DNA of 64,000 nucleotides from JADLHS01 sp039806955 (GTDB taxonomy: Bacteria > Verrucomicrobiota > Verrucomicrobiia > Limisphaerales > JADLHS01). The notes under the pieces are model-generated. The model was not told the DNA's origin and did not search any database. It saw nothing but the letters and a program-made list of their open reading frames with translations. Of the stretch, positions 1 through 8,350 are shown piece after piece (within the stretch, counting starts at the first letter, position 1; every line of letters begins with the position of its first letter). Position numbers and translations under genes: made by a program. Where the stretch lies: assembly GCA_039806955.1 (NCBI GenBank), contig JBDHQI010000006.1, forward strand, positions 1-64,000, given 5' to 3'.

Positions 1-155
1 TTTCAGACCGCAACGCGGCCCGACGTGAACAATCGTGGGTGGGAATCCGCGGTCAGGCGTTGAAGAAATGTGCGACCCCTGCGGGGTCGAATCTGTTTTA
101 AACCCGTCACCGTGGGCTGACGCCCACGGCTATTCATGTCTTGTCCCTTCGGGAC
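1..155. repeat. Composite palindromic repeat, copy A
   Basis: This unit of about 155 bp recurs in direct orientation at 402-556. The last ~95 bp are essentially identical between copies and the first ~60 bp are diverged. It is built of small perfect hairpins, including CGACCCC/GGGGTCG, CCGTGGGC/GCCCACGG and GTCCC/GGGAC. No credible reading frame crosses it. The window edge may truncate it. It looks like a non-coding dispersed repeat, not a gene. Confidence 0.8.
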
Positions 156-244
156 GACCGCCCTTGGTTCGGGGCGAGCATTCCCGCGACAGCGTCCTGG
201 ACTGCCGCAGTCCAAAACCTCGCGGACACAGAGGCGCCACGGCG

Positions 245-384
245 CATGAAGTGCGACGGTCATAGACCGCCGCTACATAATCGCGATGGATTTTTTTGCG
301 GCTTCAATCCCACCTTATCCTGTCCATCCTGTCATCCTGTCGGTTGGAGAAAATATAACCGCGAAATACACGAAACACGCGAAC
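245..384. repeat. Dispersed repeat block (GGTCATAGACC hairpin plus tail)
   Basis: A short hairpin around GGTCATAGACC is followed by text of the type TCCTGTCGGTTGGAGAAAAT and CGCGAAATACACGAAACACG. The same two-part block recurs at 4129-4258, and the hairpin part alone recurs near 1267-1297. A related CACGAAATACACGAAGCAC string flanks the toxin-antitoxin pair at 36680-37202. No gene is supported between 1 and 638; the region is repeats. Confidence 0.7.
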
Positions 385-401
385 GGGGAAGGGCTTTCGC
401 T

Positions 402-556
402 TTTCAGGCCGCAACGCGGCCCAACGTGAATAGCCGTGGGTGCGAACCTACGGTCAGGCGTTGAAGAAATGTGCGACCCCTGCGGGGTCGAATCTGTTTT
501 AAACCCGTCACCGTGGGCTGACGCCCACGGCTATTCATGTCTTGTCCCTTCGGGAC
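402..556. repeat. Composite palindromic repeat, copy B
   Basis: Direct-orientation partner of the unit at 1-155, with the same chain of GC-rich hairpins. It ends about 80 bp upstream of the antitoxin start at 639 and may influence transcription of that module. The two copies are about 400 bp apart, so recombination between them could delete the block at 245-384. Confidence 0.8.
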
Positions 557-638
557 AGGCCGCCCGTCAGTCAGGGGCGCTTCCCAGGGAATAGCAGATC
601 GTATTTGCGCCGCTGCCAGGATCGTATTACGCTGCGGC

Positions 639-866
639 ATGGAAACCATCGTCTTCAAGGCCCCCAACGGCACGAAAGCCCGGCTCAAGCAGTTGGGCAA
701 TATCTCCGAGGTGTTGCGGCAGCAAACGGAGTTGCTCTTGCGTCGGACCAGCCCTGATTCCGCGTTGGCAAAATGTCGCGATTTGGCCGGGGCGGTCCGG
801 CTGGGGAAAAACGCTTCCACGACGAAGGATTACCTCAAGGGTTATGGCCAGAAAAAGCATCGTTGA
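639..866 (+). CDS. Putative type II antitoxin of a PIN-toxin pair
   Basis: This small protein of 75 residues is rich in Lys, Arg and Leu. I do not recognise its family from sequence alone. The antitoxin call rests on position: it lies directly upstream of, and overlaps by 23 nt, a PIN-domain protein, which is the usual order in VapBC-type modules. A longer frame is open upstream, but it reads through the palindromic repeat ending at 556, so the ATG at 639 is the sensible start. The C-terminal basic stretch (YGQKKHR) could contact RNA, DNA or the toxin. Expected role: neutralise the PIN ribonuclease and repress the shared promoter. Confidence 0.6.
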   Translation: METIVFKAPNGTKARLKQLGNISEVLRQQTELLLRRTSPDSALAKCRDLAGAVRLGKNASTTKDYLKGYGQKKHR

Positions 867-1257
867 CGCGGGGCCGATCATCGCCTTTCTCAATCGCGAG
901 GATGATTTTCACGCCTGGGCGGTGCGGCAGTTTGAATTGTTCCCCAAGTTTTACACCTGCGAAGCGGTCATCGCCGAGGCGTGCGCGCGCTTGAGCTACG
1001 GCGGCGTCAACCCGCAGTTGGTGGTGGCGTTGCTGGAACGCGGTGCGTTGGCGGTGGATTTCACGTTAAGCGGTCATCTCAGCCGGGTGTCGTCCTTGCT
1101 GGATAAATACGCCGGAATGATGGATTTCGCCGACGCTTGCATCGTCACTATGACGGAAGCGGTTTCGGATTGCGTGGTCGTGACGGTTGATGTGGATGAT
1201 TTTTCCACCTACCGCCGCCACGGACGCGGCACCATTCCCGCCGTTTTCCCTGACTAG
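844..1257 (+). CDS. PIN-domain ribonuclease toxin (VapC-like)
   Basis: This 137-residue protein has a PIN-fold layout. The first acidic residue is in IVDAGPIIAFLN (about residue 8), a conserved Glu follows in the helix near IAEACARL, and later acids are in MDFADAC and VTVDVDDF. These four acids form the metal site of PIN ribonucleases. The family usually cuts tRNA or mRNA when freed from its antitoxin. The start overlaps the upstream small ORF by 23 nt, implying translational coupling. The length is typical, with no truncation. The substrate cannot be told from sequence. Confidence 0.85.
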   Translation: MARKSIVDAGPIIAFLNREDDFHAWAVRQFELFPKFYTCEAVIAEACARLSYGGVNPQLVVALLERGALAVDFTLSGHLSRVSSLLDKYAGMMDFADACIVTMTEAVSDCVVVTVDVDDFSTYRRHGRGTIPAVFPD

Positions 1258-1497
1258 CTGATAGCTTACGGCGGTCATAGACCGCCATTACATAGTCACG
1301 AGGCCACCGCTCTCGTGCCCCGGTTCTTTCCATAAAATTGACATTTGATGCTTCCGTCCGTGCTGGTGTTGGCCATGGCTTGACCAATTTTACGGGATAT
1401 AGCGCTCCGCTCTAACCGTGGCGCGGCGGATGCTTGGGAGTTGACCCGGAAGTGAGAATCCGGTAATCGCACAAAGAGGGAGGGCAAAAAGTGCTAT
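1258..1497. other. Intergenic region with one dispersed hairpin
   Basis: A third copy of the GGTCATAGACC hairpin lies at about 1267-1297. The rest shows no coding frame that I trust. An AG-rich stretch (AGAGGGAGGG) about 15 nt before the ATG at 1498 is a plausible ribosome binding site for the ABC operon. Confidence 0.5.
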
Positions 1498-2256
1498 ATG
1501 AGTATTATTTTGCGCACGGAAAAGCTGCGGGTGGAATATCCCGGCGGCAAAATGCGTCAGCCCGCCAAAGTGGCGCTGCAGGGGCTGAATCTCCAGGTGA
1601 CTCAAGGTGAAGTGTTCGGCTTCCTGGGGCCGAACGGCGCGGGCAAAACCACCACCATGAACGTGTTGCTCGGGTTTATTCCTCCAACCTCGGGAAGCGC
1701 CGCATTGTTTGGCATAGATGTGCGGCAGCCCATCGCCCGACAACGCATCGGTTATCTTCCCGAACTGACGTATTACTACAAGTTTCTGACCGCCGAGGAA
1801 TTGCTCCGCTTCTACGCCAAGTTGTTTGGGTTGCCGCGGTCCGAGACAGACTTGCGGATCAAGAAGTTGATCGCGTTGGTGGAGTTGGAGCACGCGGCGC
1901 GACGACCGATCAAGACTTATTCCAAGGGGATGCGACAACGAGTGGGCCTGGCGCAGGCGTTGATCAACAATCCGGACCTGTTGATTCTGGACGAACCGAC
2001 CAGTGGTCTGGATCCATTGGGACGCATGAAGGTGCGCGAAATTATTCAACGACTTAAAAACGAGGGTAAAACCGTTTTCTTCTCCTCGCACGAGATGGGG
2101 GAGGTGGAAACGGTGTGCGATCACGTGGCGATTTTGCATCAGGGCGAATTGAAAGCCACGGGGGTGGTGGCGGATTTGGTGGCGAAGTATCACGCGAACA
2201 ATTTGGAGCAGGTCTTTCTGAAAATTGTGGGCTATCAACCGCAGGAGGTCGCATGA
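1498..2256 (+). CDS. ABC transporter ATP-binding protein
   Basis: This 252-residue ATPase energises the permease encoded next to it. Walker A GPNGAGKTT is at about 44-52, the ABC signature YSKGMRQRVGLAQ at about 140, Walker B with LLILDEPTSGLDP at about 162-174, and the switch His in FFSSHEMGE near 196. It resembles CcmA/NosF-type subunits of ABC-2 exporters. The stop overlaps the next start in ATGA, and that gene overlaps the third the same way, so the three genes form a tightly coupled operon. The substrate is unknown; the metal-ligand-rich third protein is the only hint. Confidence 0.93.
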   Translation: MSIILRTEKLRVEYPGGKMRQPAKVALQGLNLQVTQGEVFGFLGPNGAGKTTTMNVLLGFIPPTSGSAALFGIDVRQPIARQRIGYLPELTYYYKFLTAEELLRFYAKLFGLPRSETDLRIKKLIALVELEHAARRPIKTYSKGMRQRVGLAQALINNPDLLILDEPTSGLDPLGRMKVREIIQRLKNEGKTVFFSSHEMGEVETVCDHVAILHQGELKATGVVADLVAKYHANNLEQVFLKIVGYQPQEVA

Positions 2257-3032
2257 GCCGCATTTGGGCCGTGGCCATGGTGGTCATCAAGGAGCTGTAC
2301 CGGCGCAAGGATTTCTACGTGCTCTTTGTGCTGACGGCGTTGCTGACGCTGGGCGCGTTGTCGGTCAATTTTTTCGATGACCCGAAAATCATCCGGTACG
2401 TCAAAGACATCTGTCTGCTGTTGATCTGGCTTTCCACGTTGATCATTGCCATTGTCACCACGGCGCGGCAGTTGCCGGCGGAGCGGGAGGATCGCACCAT
2501 CTTTCCGTTGCTGGCCAAGCCGGTATCGCGGGGGCAGGTGATTGCCGGGAAATTCCTCGGCTGCTGGCTGGCCAGCGGTCTGGCGTTGCTGGTGTTTTAT
2601 GTTTTCTTTGTGGCGGTCACGGGATTGCGGGAGCCGCATTTGATGTGGGGCGCGTATGTGAAATCCATGTTCCTGCACTGGATGATGCTGGCCATGGTGG
2701 TTGGTCTGACCCTGTTGGGCTCGGTCATTTTCACGGCGGTGTCTTCAAACGTCACGATCTGTCTCGTGGCCATTTTCGGCATTTTGTTTATCGGCGAGCA
2801 CCTGGCGAAATTGGCGGTCAAACAGGCTGAACCCGTGCGGGCAATCACCTATACGCTCTTCTATTGTATTCCGCATATTGAACTCTTCGATGTGCGGCGC
2901 CAGATCGTCAACGATCAACCGCTGCCGGGCTGGCTGGATTGTGGTCTGGCGTCGCTCTACGCGGCGGCTTACGCCGGGGTGTTGCTGTATGCCACGTGGC
3001 TGCTCTTCCGGCGCAAGAGTCTCAGCACATGA
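2253..3032 (+). CDS. ABC-2 type transporter permease
   Basis: This 259-residue integral membrane protein has about six hydrophobic segments. One is near the N-terminus (VLFVLTALLTLGAL), followed by pairs around DICLLLIWLSTLIIAIV, GLALLVFYVFFVAV and MVVGLTLLGSVIF, and a last one near AAAYAGVLLYATWLLF. The cytoplasmic loop with ERED...PLLAKPVSRGQ after the second segment is typical of ABC-2/NosY-like permeases. The start is fixed by the ATGA overlap with the ATPase gene. It is expected to form the channel of the exporter in the inner membrane. Confidence 0.88.
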   Translation: MSRIWAVAMVVIKELYRRKDFYVLFVLTALLTLGALSVNFFDDPKIIRYVKDICLLLIWLSTLIIAIVTTARQLPAEREDRTIFPLLAKPVSRGQVIAGKFLGCWLASGLALLVFYVFFVAVTGLREPHLMWGAYVKSMFLHWMMLAMVVGLTLLGSVIFTAVSSNVTICLVAIFGILFIGEHLAKLAVKQAEPVRAITYTLFYCIPHIELFDVRRQIVNDQPLPGWLDCGLASLYAAAYAGVLLYATWLLFRRKSLST

Positions 3033-3904
3033 AAGCCGTTTCGCCCAAGTTATTATTTCCATTTCTGATCGTGCTCGCCTACACGCTGGGGACGGTGACG
3101 TATTCGCGCGCCGTCGGACGGGCGGCCATCGGCGCGAGCGACGAAGGCGCTTTTAAGAAATTACTGGGCGATGGCCGGCGTTTATTTGCGGGACAATTTG
3201 TCGAAATGGCGGACGTGTATTTTCACAGCGGAATGTACCCCTCCATTTTTGACCGGGCCAGCCAGCCGGCCACCAAGGCGGTCACGGGCGCCGTGAACGA
3301 CCACGACGATCATGACGGCGAAGACCATGATCATGAGGAGCACGAGGACGAACACGCTGCCGCGATGACGCCAGTGGCGGAGAATTGGCTGGAAGCGTTC
3401 ATTCACCGGTTCCGGATCACGAAACATTCGCATCTGACGGAAGGCAACGAGCGGGAAATTCTGCCCTGGCTGAAGCTGGCCATCGAGTTGGACCCGCAAA
3501 ACATCGAGACGTACACGACGGCCGCGTATTGGTTGCGCCGCAGTTTGCAACGTCCGGAAGAAGCGGAAGCGGTGTTGCGCGAGGGCTTGCGCAATAATCC
3601 GACGAACTACGAGTTGTTGTTTGAAATGGGCAAGCTCTACAAGGAGAGCAAACAAGATCACGAGCGGGCGCGGAATCTCTGGCTGGCGGCGTTGCAGTGC
3701 TGGCAGCGGCAGGACGATGCGGCGCGGGAGGCGAACGGACGCGACCTGGCGAAGATTGCGAGCAATCTCGGCGAGCTGGATGAGGAGGACGGAAATTATT
3801 CGCAGGCAATTCAAGACTTGGAACTGGCCAAATCGGTGTCACCTCATCCCGAAGCAATTCAAGCGTGGATCGAGCGAATTCGCGCGAAGCAATCGGCCCC
3901 GTAG
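3029..3904 (+). CDS. TPR-containing membrane-anchored protein with a His/Asp/Glu-rich segment
   Basis: This 291-residue protein has an N-terminal hydrophobic segment (LLFPFLIVLAYTLGTVTY) that could be a signal anchor. A strikingly acidic and His-rich stretch follows at about residues 91-110 (motifs DHDDHDGEDHDHEEH), and then TPR-like helices (about 150-280; for example AAYWLRRSLQRPEEAEAVLREGL). His/Asp clusters like this bind divalent metals such as Zn or Ni in other proteins; here that is inference. ATGA overlap with the permease gene makes it the third member of the operon. It may be a periplasmic accessory factor of the exporter. No named family recognised. Confidence 0.75.
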   Translation: MKAVSPKLLFPFLIVLAYTLGTVTYSRAVGRAAIGASDEGAFKKLLGDGRRLFAGQFVEMADVYFHSGMYPSIFDRASQPATKAVTGAVNDHDDHDGEDHDHEEHEDEHAAAMTPVAENWLEAFIHRFRITKHSHLTEGNEREILPWLKLAIELDPQNIETYTTAAYWLRRSLQRPEEAEAVLREGLRNNPTNYELLFEMGKLYKESKQDHERARNLWLAALQCWQRQDDAAREANGRDLAKIASNLGELDEEDGNYSQAIQDLELAKSVSPHPEAIQAWIERIRAKQSAP

Positions 3905-3938
3905 GAAGCTTAGCCGGAACGGTTCGATTGGAGTTTGG

Positions 3939-4085
3939 GTGGAACGGGCCACTGGCCCGTTCTGTCGGGCTGCCAGCCCGATAGCCGAACGCAAAGCGTG
4001 CGAACCCAATGGCGGGCGATCTCCGTGCGCCCGGCTGGGCGGCAGGTTGCCGCCCAGAACGGCCAAGTGGGCCGTTCCACCTGGA
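3939..4085. repeat. Cluster of short hairpins between genes
   Basis: Four or more small inverted repeats lie in tandem: AACGGGCC/GGCCCGTT, GGGCT/AGCCC, CTGGGCGGCA with TGCCGCCCAG, and AACGGCC/GGGCCGTT. The first and last arms are also related, so the whole stretch could fold into one larger structure. It lies about 35 bp after the stop of the TPR gene and could end or stabilise that transcript, though no T-run follows. Confidence 0.65.
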
Positions 4086-4128
4086 CCAACCGCATTCTTC
4101 CGGCTAACCCTCAATTCCTTCACGGCGT

Positions 4129-4258
4129 ATGAAGTGCGGCGGTCATAGACCGCCGCTACATAGTCGCGACGGATTTCCTTGCGGTCTTAATCCCATCCAT
4201 CCGGTCATCCTGTCGGTCAGAGAAAATATAACCGCGAAATACACGAAACACGCGAACG
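4129..4258. repeat. Second copy of the GGTCATAGACC block
   Basis: Direct-orientation match to 245-384, with the hairpin, the ATCCTGTCGGT text and the CGCGAAATACACGAAACACG tail in the same order. It shows that the block is a dispersed multi-part repeat. Confidence 0.7.
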
Positions 4259-4620
4259 AGGAAGGCTTCGGAGGGATGGCCATAAAAAGGCGCATAATGC
4301 GCAAAAATAAAGGCATTCCTTTGCGATCTTTGCGGTTTTAATCTCACTCCATCCTCCGTGGTTTATAGGTCGGCGGCAGCGTTGCGCCGTCATTCGTGTC
4401 GAGCCGAAGTTGAAGTCCGCCAGAGCGCATCCCGATTGCTTCAGTCTCGCCAGAGCGATTTTTCCCATTGGAGTCATTATGAATAGCGACGGCCACGCTT
4501 CCCAATTTCGATGGCCAACCCAATAAATTTGAGTTGACGGATCGCGGAAATTGGCAACAGTCTGGACTGACAACCACAACCGGGCGTGATGCCGATAAGT
4601 TAAACGGACCTAAAACTCGT
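4259..4620. other. Non-coding stretch before a pseudopilin gene
   Basis: The first ~80 bp carry text of the type CTTTGCGATCTTTGCGG that belongs to another dispersed repeat family (compare 32254-32328 and 38984-39056). From ~4370 to 4620 there is no convincing gene. A frame on the minus strand looks faintly protein-like but lacks a start and a recognisable domain, and could be a decayed fragment. Confidence 0.4.
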
Positions 4621-5424
4621 ATGAATCGAAGCCAGGCTATGCCTCTCAGTGTAATTCGTCGTGCCACTGCCGCTGCCGGGCCGGGCTGGCGTGGCGCCGC
4701 CTTCACCTTGATTGAACTATTGGTGGTGATTGCAATTATCGCCATCCTGGCGGCCATGCTGCTCCCGGCGCTGGCCAGCGCCAAAGCCAAAGCTCAACAA
4801 ACGCGTTGTTTGAACAACCTCAAACAAATCGGGTTGAGCCATAATCTGTATATCACCGAGTCCAACGACCGGATCGCCCCGCCCAATTGTGGTGGAGAAA
4901 GTGGGGCGCGCGATTCGAAAATGCCGGCGGGCTGGCTGTATAAACCCGGCGCCGCTTTGCCGGGAGTTCCGGGGCCGAACGCCACCAACGGGCCCACTCA
5001 GGGACTCTATTATCATACGCTCAACAATTGGTCGCTTTACATGTGCCCGCTGCATCGGACCAACCTGCTCGCGTGGCGCCTCGCCAACATTAAATTCACG
5101 AGCTACCTGATGAATGGCGCGGTGATCAATGGCGCGGGGAGCTTTGATTGGTCGGCTGGTTTGCTGGGGAAAACCTACCAGAACTCCGCGTTCAAGGGCA
5201 CCGACATGCTGTTCTGGGAGACCGATGAGAAAGATAGCGGTAATTTCAACGACGGCGCCAGCAAACCCAGCGAGGGATTGACCGAGCGCCATTCCACCGG
5301 AGCGATGTTCGCCTATTTCGACGGCCACGCCGATTATGTGAAGTGGAAAAAGTGGGCTCAATTGATTGCGGACCCGCAGAAAAACAGCCTTTGGTGCTAT
5401 CCCAAATCCGCCAATGGACGCTGA
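4621..5424 (+). CDS. Pseudopilin-like protein with H-X9-DG motif
   Basis: This 267-residue protein has a type II secretion/type IV pilin prepilin leader. The short basic start is followed by AAFTLIELLVVIAIIAILAAMLLPAL, the class III cleavage motif and hydrophobic stalk (about 26-50). After the stalk, SAKAKAQQTRCLNNLKQIG is typical of the verrucomicrobial/planctomycete family. Near the C-terminus His, nine residues and Asp-Gly (HSTGAMFAYFDG) give the H-X9-DG signature. These proteins are numerous in this phylum and thought to be processed by a prepilin peptidase and assembled in the envelope; individual functions are mostly unknown. The ATG at 4621 gives a normal leader; an upstream in-frame ATG adds 29 residues with no counterpart. 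Confidence 0.9.
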   Translation: MNRSQAMPLSVIRRATAAAGPGWRGAAFTLIELLVVIAIIAILAAMLLPALASAKAKAQQTRCLNNLKQIGLSHNLYITESNDRIAPPNCGGESGARDSKMPAGWLYKPGAALPGVPGPNATNGPTQGLYYHTLNNWSLYMCPLHRTNLLAWRLANIKFTSYLMNGAVINGAGSFDWSAGLLGKTYQNSAFKGTDMLFWETDEKDSGNFNDGASKPSEGLTERHSTGAMFAYFDGHADYVKWKKWAQLIADPQKNSLWCYPKSANGR

Positions 5425-5443
5425 TTCAAACTTAACGCGCGCC

Positions 5444-5854
5444 ATGAAAAAATCGCTTGTTTCCATATCCTCCTGGTTAATCGCGCTTGGGATGCTGGGG
5501 GCCTGCCACAAGTCTCCCACACCAGATACCATGGTGAGTGAACTTGAAAAAGCGTTTCCAGCGACCGCTGCGGAACCTGGTGGCGCGGCACCCGCCATCT
5601 CCAACCCAACGCCAGCGGCGGCGGTGGACGCGTTGGTTCAGACCGCTTTGACCGCTGCGCGCGCCAATGATTACGCCGGCGGCGTCATCGCGTTGCAAAC
5701 CGCGCAGGAGCGGCCCGGAATCACCGCCAACCAGGTGGAAGTGGTGCAGCGCGCGAAACAAGCCCTGATTGCCGATCTGCAACGCCGCGCCGGGAATGGC
5801 GATCAACAGGCGCTGGCGCAACTCAAGGCGATTGAACGGACGCGCTCGCAGTAG
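5444..5854 (+). CDS. Small putative lipoprotein
   Basis: This 136-residue protein has a basic N-terminus, a hydrophobic core and the lipobox LGAC with Cys at residue 21. It is therefore probably lipidated and anchored in a membrane. The rest is Ala/Pro-rich, then helical (AAVDALVQTALTAARANDYAGGVIALQTAQ), which resembles a single TPR-like hairpin. It follows the pseudopilin gene by about 20 nt on the same strand and may be co-transcribed. No family recognised. Confidence 0.7.
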   Translation: MKKSLVSISSWLIALGMLGACHKSPTPDTMVSELEKAFPATAAEPGGAAPAISNPTPAAAVDALVQTALTAARANDYAGGVIALQTAQERPGITANQVEVVQRAKQALIADLQRRAGNGDQQALAQLKAIERTRSQ

Positions 5855-5947
5855 CGGCAACGGAGTCATCGTGACGCTGGTTACCAGCCCCGCAGCGCGA
5901 GCTATTGGGCGCATCGCTTCGCAATTGTCGCTACTCCGCCCGGTCAG

Positions 5948-6484
5948 ATGCACGATTCTTCCTCGACCAAAACCTTTGCCCGGCACGGCCACTTGGGTCA
6001 CACTCCCACGGTGGCAACTACATTGAAGCTCCAACTGAAGGAAGGAGATGTCGCGCCCGATTTTACCGCGACCACCGACGCCGGGAAGACCGTAACGCTG
6101 GCCGATTTCAAGGGCCGCAACGTCATCCTCTATTTTTATCCCAAGGACGACACGCCCGGTTGCACCCGGGAAGCGTGTGAATTTCGCGATCAATTCGCCG
6201 CGTTCAAGCGGAAACGCGCGGTGGTGCTGGGCGTGAGCGTGGATCCGGTCAAGGCGCACGTGAAGTTCGTTGCCAAATACCGACTGCCGTTTCCGTTGCT
6301 GGCGGATGTGGACAAGAAAATCGTCACGGACTACGGCGTGTGGGGACAAAAGACTTTCATGGGGCGGAAATATCTGGGCGTGCATCGGGTGACGTTTCTG
6401 ATTGGGCCGGACGGCAGGATCAAAAAAATCTGGCCAGAGGTCAAACCCGCCGCGCACGCGACCGAAGTTTTGGCCGCGCTTTAA
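5948..6484 (+). CDS. bcp: Thiol peroxidase of the Bcp/PrxQ family
   Basis: Peroxiredoxin that reduces hydroperoxides with thioredoxin as the usual donor. The peroxidatic site is PKDDTPGCTREAC, with the peroxidatic Cys and a second Cys five residues later, the classic Bcp/PrxQ spacing. The N-terminal motif GDVAPDF and the C-terminal RVTFLIGPDGRI are also family-typical. From the ATG the protein has 178 residues; an in-frame GTG at 6011 would give 157, closer to the usual length, so the true start is uncertain. Its stop overlaps the stop of the convergent BioF-like gene by 4 nt. Confidence 0.9.
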   Translation: MHDSSSTKTFARHGHLGHTPTVATTLKLQLKEGDVAPDFTATTDAGKTVTLADFKGRNVILYFYPKDDTPGCTREACEFRDQFAAFKRKRAVVLGVSVDPVKAHVKFVAKYRLPFPLLADVDKKIVTDYGVWGQKTFMGRKYLGVHRVTFLIGPDGRIKKIWPEVKPAAHATEVLAAL

Positions 6485-7587
6485 TCCGCTGCCAGCGGTG
6501 CGAATGGCACGAGCGTTTCGATCAATTGCCGCAATTGCGCGGTCGTGTGGGCGCTGGAAATGACAAATCGGAAATAGCCGCCCGCTGGCGAGCCAGGATA
6601 GTGCAAGAACGGTGGCAGAATCTTTCGTTGCCGCAACGCGCGTTTGAGCTGCGTATTGGCGCGGGCTGAGCGTAATTGCACGGGCACAATCGGCCCCGGG
6701 AATTCGCAGTGGGGAAAGCCATGCGTGCGCAATGCGCTTTTGACGCGTTGCGTGTTGGCCGCAAGCCGCGTCAGCAGACGGGGATCGGTTTCCAAGCGGT
6801 GCAACGCAATCAGTGCTGCGTGCGCCAGCGGCAACGGCAGGGGCGTGCTGCCCATGAACAAATGCGTTTGCCGCAACTTATCCCGTAACCAGCGTGGGCC
6901 AAGGATGGCGCCGCCATACGCGCCGAACGCCTTGCTCAACGTCAGGGTTTGCACGACTTGATGGCGGTTGACGCGCTCAGCCTCAAGACTGCCGCGCCCC
7001 GTTACGCCCACCGTTCCGACTCCGTGCGCGTCATCCACCACCAATAATCCACGCTTCGGCAGAAGGCGTAAATAAGCGGCCAGCGGCGCAATGGAGCCGT
7101 TGTTGGCATACAGGCCATCCGTCAACACGAGCGGGCGCGCCGTGCGACCACAGCGTTGCAGCGCCGCCGCCAGTCGGGCGGGATTACGATGGGCGAAACG
7201 TCGCACCGGACAGGACAACCAGGCGCTCGCATCCACCAGGCTGATATGTGCGCGTTCATCAAGTAACGCGTGGGTGAATTGTCCCGCCAACGCCTGCGCC
7301 ACCATCAAATTCGTGACGTATCCGGAGTGGGTCAGCAGAGCCGTTTCCGCATTGAAAAATCTGGCGAGTTGGTTTTCCAAGCGACCATAAAGCTCGTGAT
7401 TGCCGGTGGTGCAACGCGAGGCCGCGACGCTGAAACCGTAGCGCCGCCGCCCCGTGGTGATGGCTTGCTGAATCCGTGAATCCGTGGTCAGCCGATGATA
7501 ATCGCACCCGCCGAAAAACGAGAGGACTTGACCATCGTACCGGACATATGTGCGGCGTACGGATTGCATGGACTCACCCAACTGCAT
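6481..7587 (-). CDS. 8-amino-7-oxononanoate synthase / alpha-oxoamine synthase family PLP enzyme
   Basis: This 368-residue pyridoxal-phosphate enzyme condenses an amino acid with an acyl-CoA (BioF, KBL or relatives). Visible motifs are the Gly-rich AASRCTTGNHELY near 56-68, the stacking His in DERAHISLVDA, DDAHGVG (about 188), and the PLP lysine in TLSKAFGAYGG (about 218-228). Family proteins are about 390 residues, so this is slightly short but complete. No other biotin gene is nearby, so whether it makes the biotin precursor or another oxoamine is open. It is convergent with the peroxiredoxin gene, overlapping by 4 nt. Confidence 0.85.
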   Translation of the reverse strand: MQLGESMQSVRRTYVRYDGQVLSFFGGCDYHRLTTDSRIQQAITTGRRRYGFSVAASRCTTGNHELYGRLENQLARFFNAETALLTHSGYVTNLMVAQALAGQFTHALLDERAHISLVDASAWLSCPVRRFAHRNPARLAAALQRCGRTARPLVLTDGLYANNGSIAPLAAYLRLLPKRGLLVVDDAHGVGTVGVTGRGSLEAERVNRHQVVQTLTLSKAFGAYGGAILGPRWLRDKLRQTHLFMGSTPLPLPLAHAALIALHRLETDPRLLTRLAANTQRVKSALRTHGFPHCEFPGPIVPVQLRSARANTQLKRALRQRKILPPFLHYPGSPAGGYFRFVISSAHTTAQLRQLIETLVPFAPLAAD

Positions 7588-7765
7588 GACGAAACGCTAG
7601 CAAGTCGCTCCTGCGTCCGGCGAGAAAAGTTTGGTGACTAAACCGCGCTGGCGTTGCTGGTTGAGCGGTTTCGTTGGCGTCTTCGAGGACAAGTTTTCGC
7701 GGTTCATCAAGGCTGGTCAGGGCTGGTTCGGCTTGTCGCACTTGGGAAGATGCCGTAGGTTGGGC

Positions 7766-8187
7766 GCGGTCCGGGAAGAGTGGAGAATCGCTCGCAGCGC
7801 GAGTTGCGGGAGGAAAGTCCGAACACCATAGAGCGCGATGCCGCGTAACGGAGATCGCGATCGGAAGATCGAGGTTGCCGATACACGCGGGCAGCGACGA
7901 CGCGAGTTGTCCTGACGGAAAGTGCCACAGAAAACAGACAGCCCGGCGCGGCAGCGATGTCGCTCCAGGTGATGGTGAAAAGGTGCGGTAAGAGCGCACC
8001 GCGCGAAGCGCAAGCGACGCGGCACGGAAAACCCCATCGGGTGCAAGGCCAAATAGGAGACCGAGAAATGGCTCGTTTCGCGTTCGTGAAAGCGGACAGG
8101 TTTCGGGTATCGGCCGCTCAGATAAATGGTTCTCGCCCCTTCGTCAGAAGCGGAACAGAATTCGGCTTACAGCTTTTCCCGGACCGC
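7766..8187 (+). ncRNA. rnpB: RNase P RNA (bacterial type A)
   Basis: Catalytic RNA of RNase P, which matures tRNA 5' ends. The conserved cores are all present and in order: AGGAAAGTCCGAACACCATAG near 7811, ACGGAAAGTGCCACAGAAA near 7914, the GGTGCGGTAAGAGCGCACC stem-loop near 7981, GGTGCAAGGCCAAATAGGAG near 8040, and ACAGAATTCGGCTTACAG near 8155. The terminal P1 helix pairs GCGGTCCGGGAA at 7766 with TTCCCGGACCGC ending at 8187, which sets both ends. The length of about 420 nt fits type A. Confidence 0.96.
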
Positions 8188-8350
8188 TGGGAATTTTCTC
8201 CCATTACGCCTCGGTGCGGGCGGTGGTGCTGGAGGCCGACAACGCGGAGTTGGCCGGTGGCAACGGGCTTTTGTAAACGGACACGGGGCACGCCACTTGG
8301 CGATTGGGGAGCGGGGGGGGACATCGGTTTCGCGGGCGCAGAGGAGCAGG

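Noticed and set aside
1..556. CRISPR array
   Set aside because: Only two copies, each ~155 bp and 245 bp apart, made of palindromes; no regular spacers and no cas genes.
1390..2238. 282-codon minus-strand ORF
   Set aside because: Antisense to the ABC ATPase gene; no domain.
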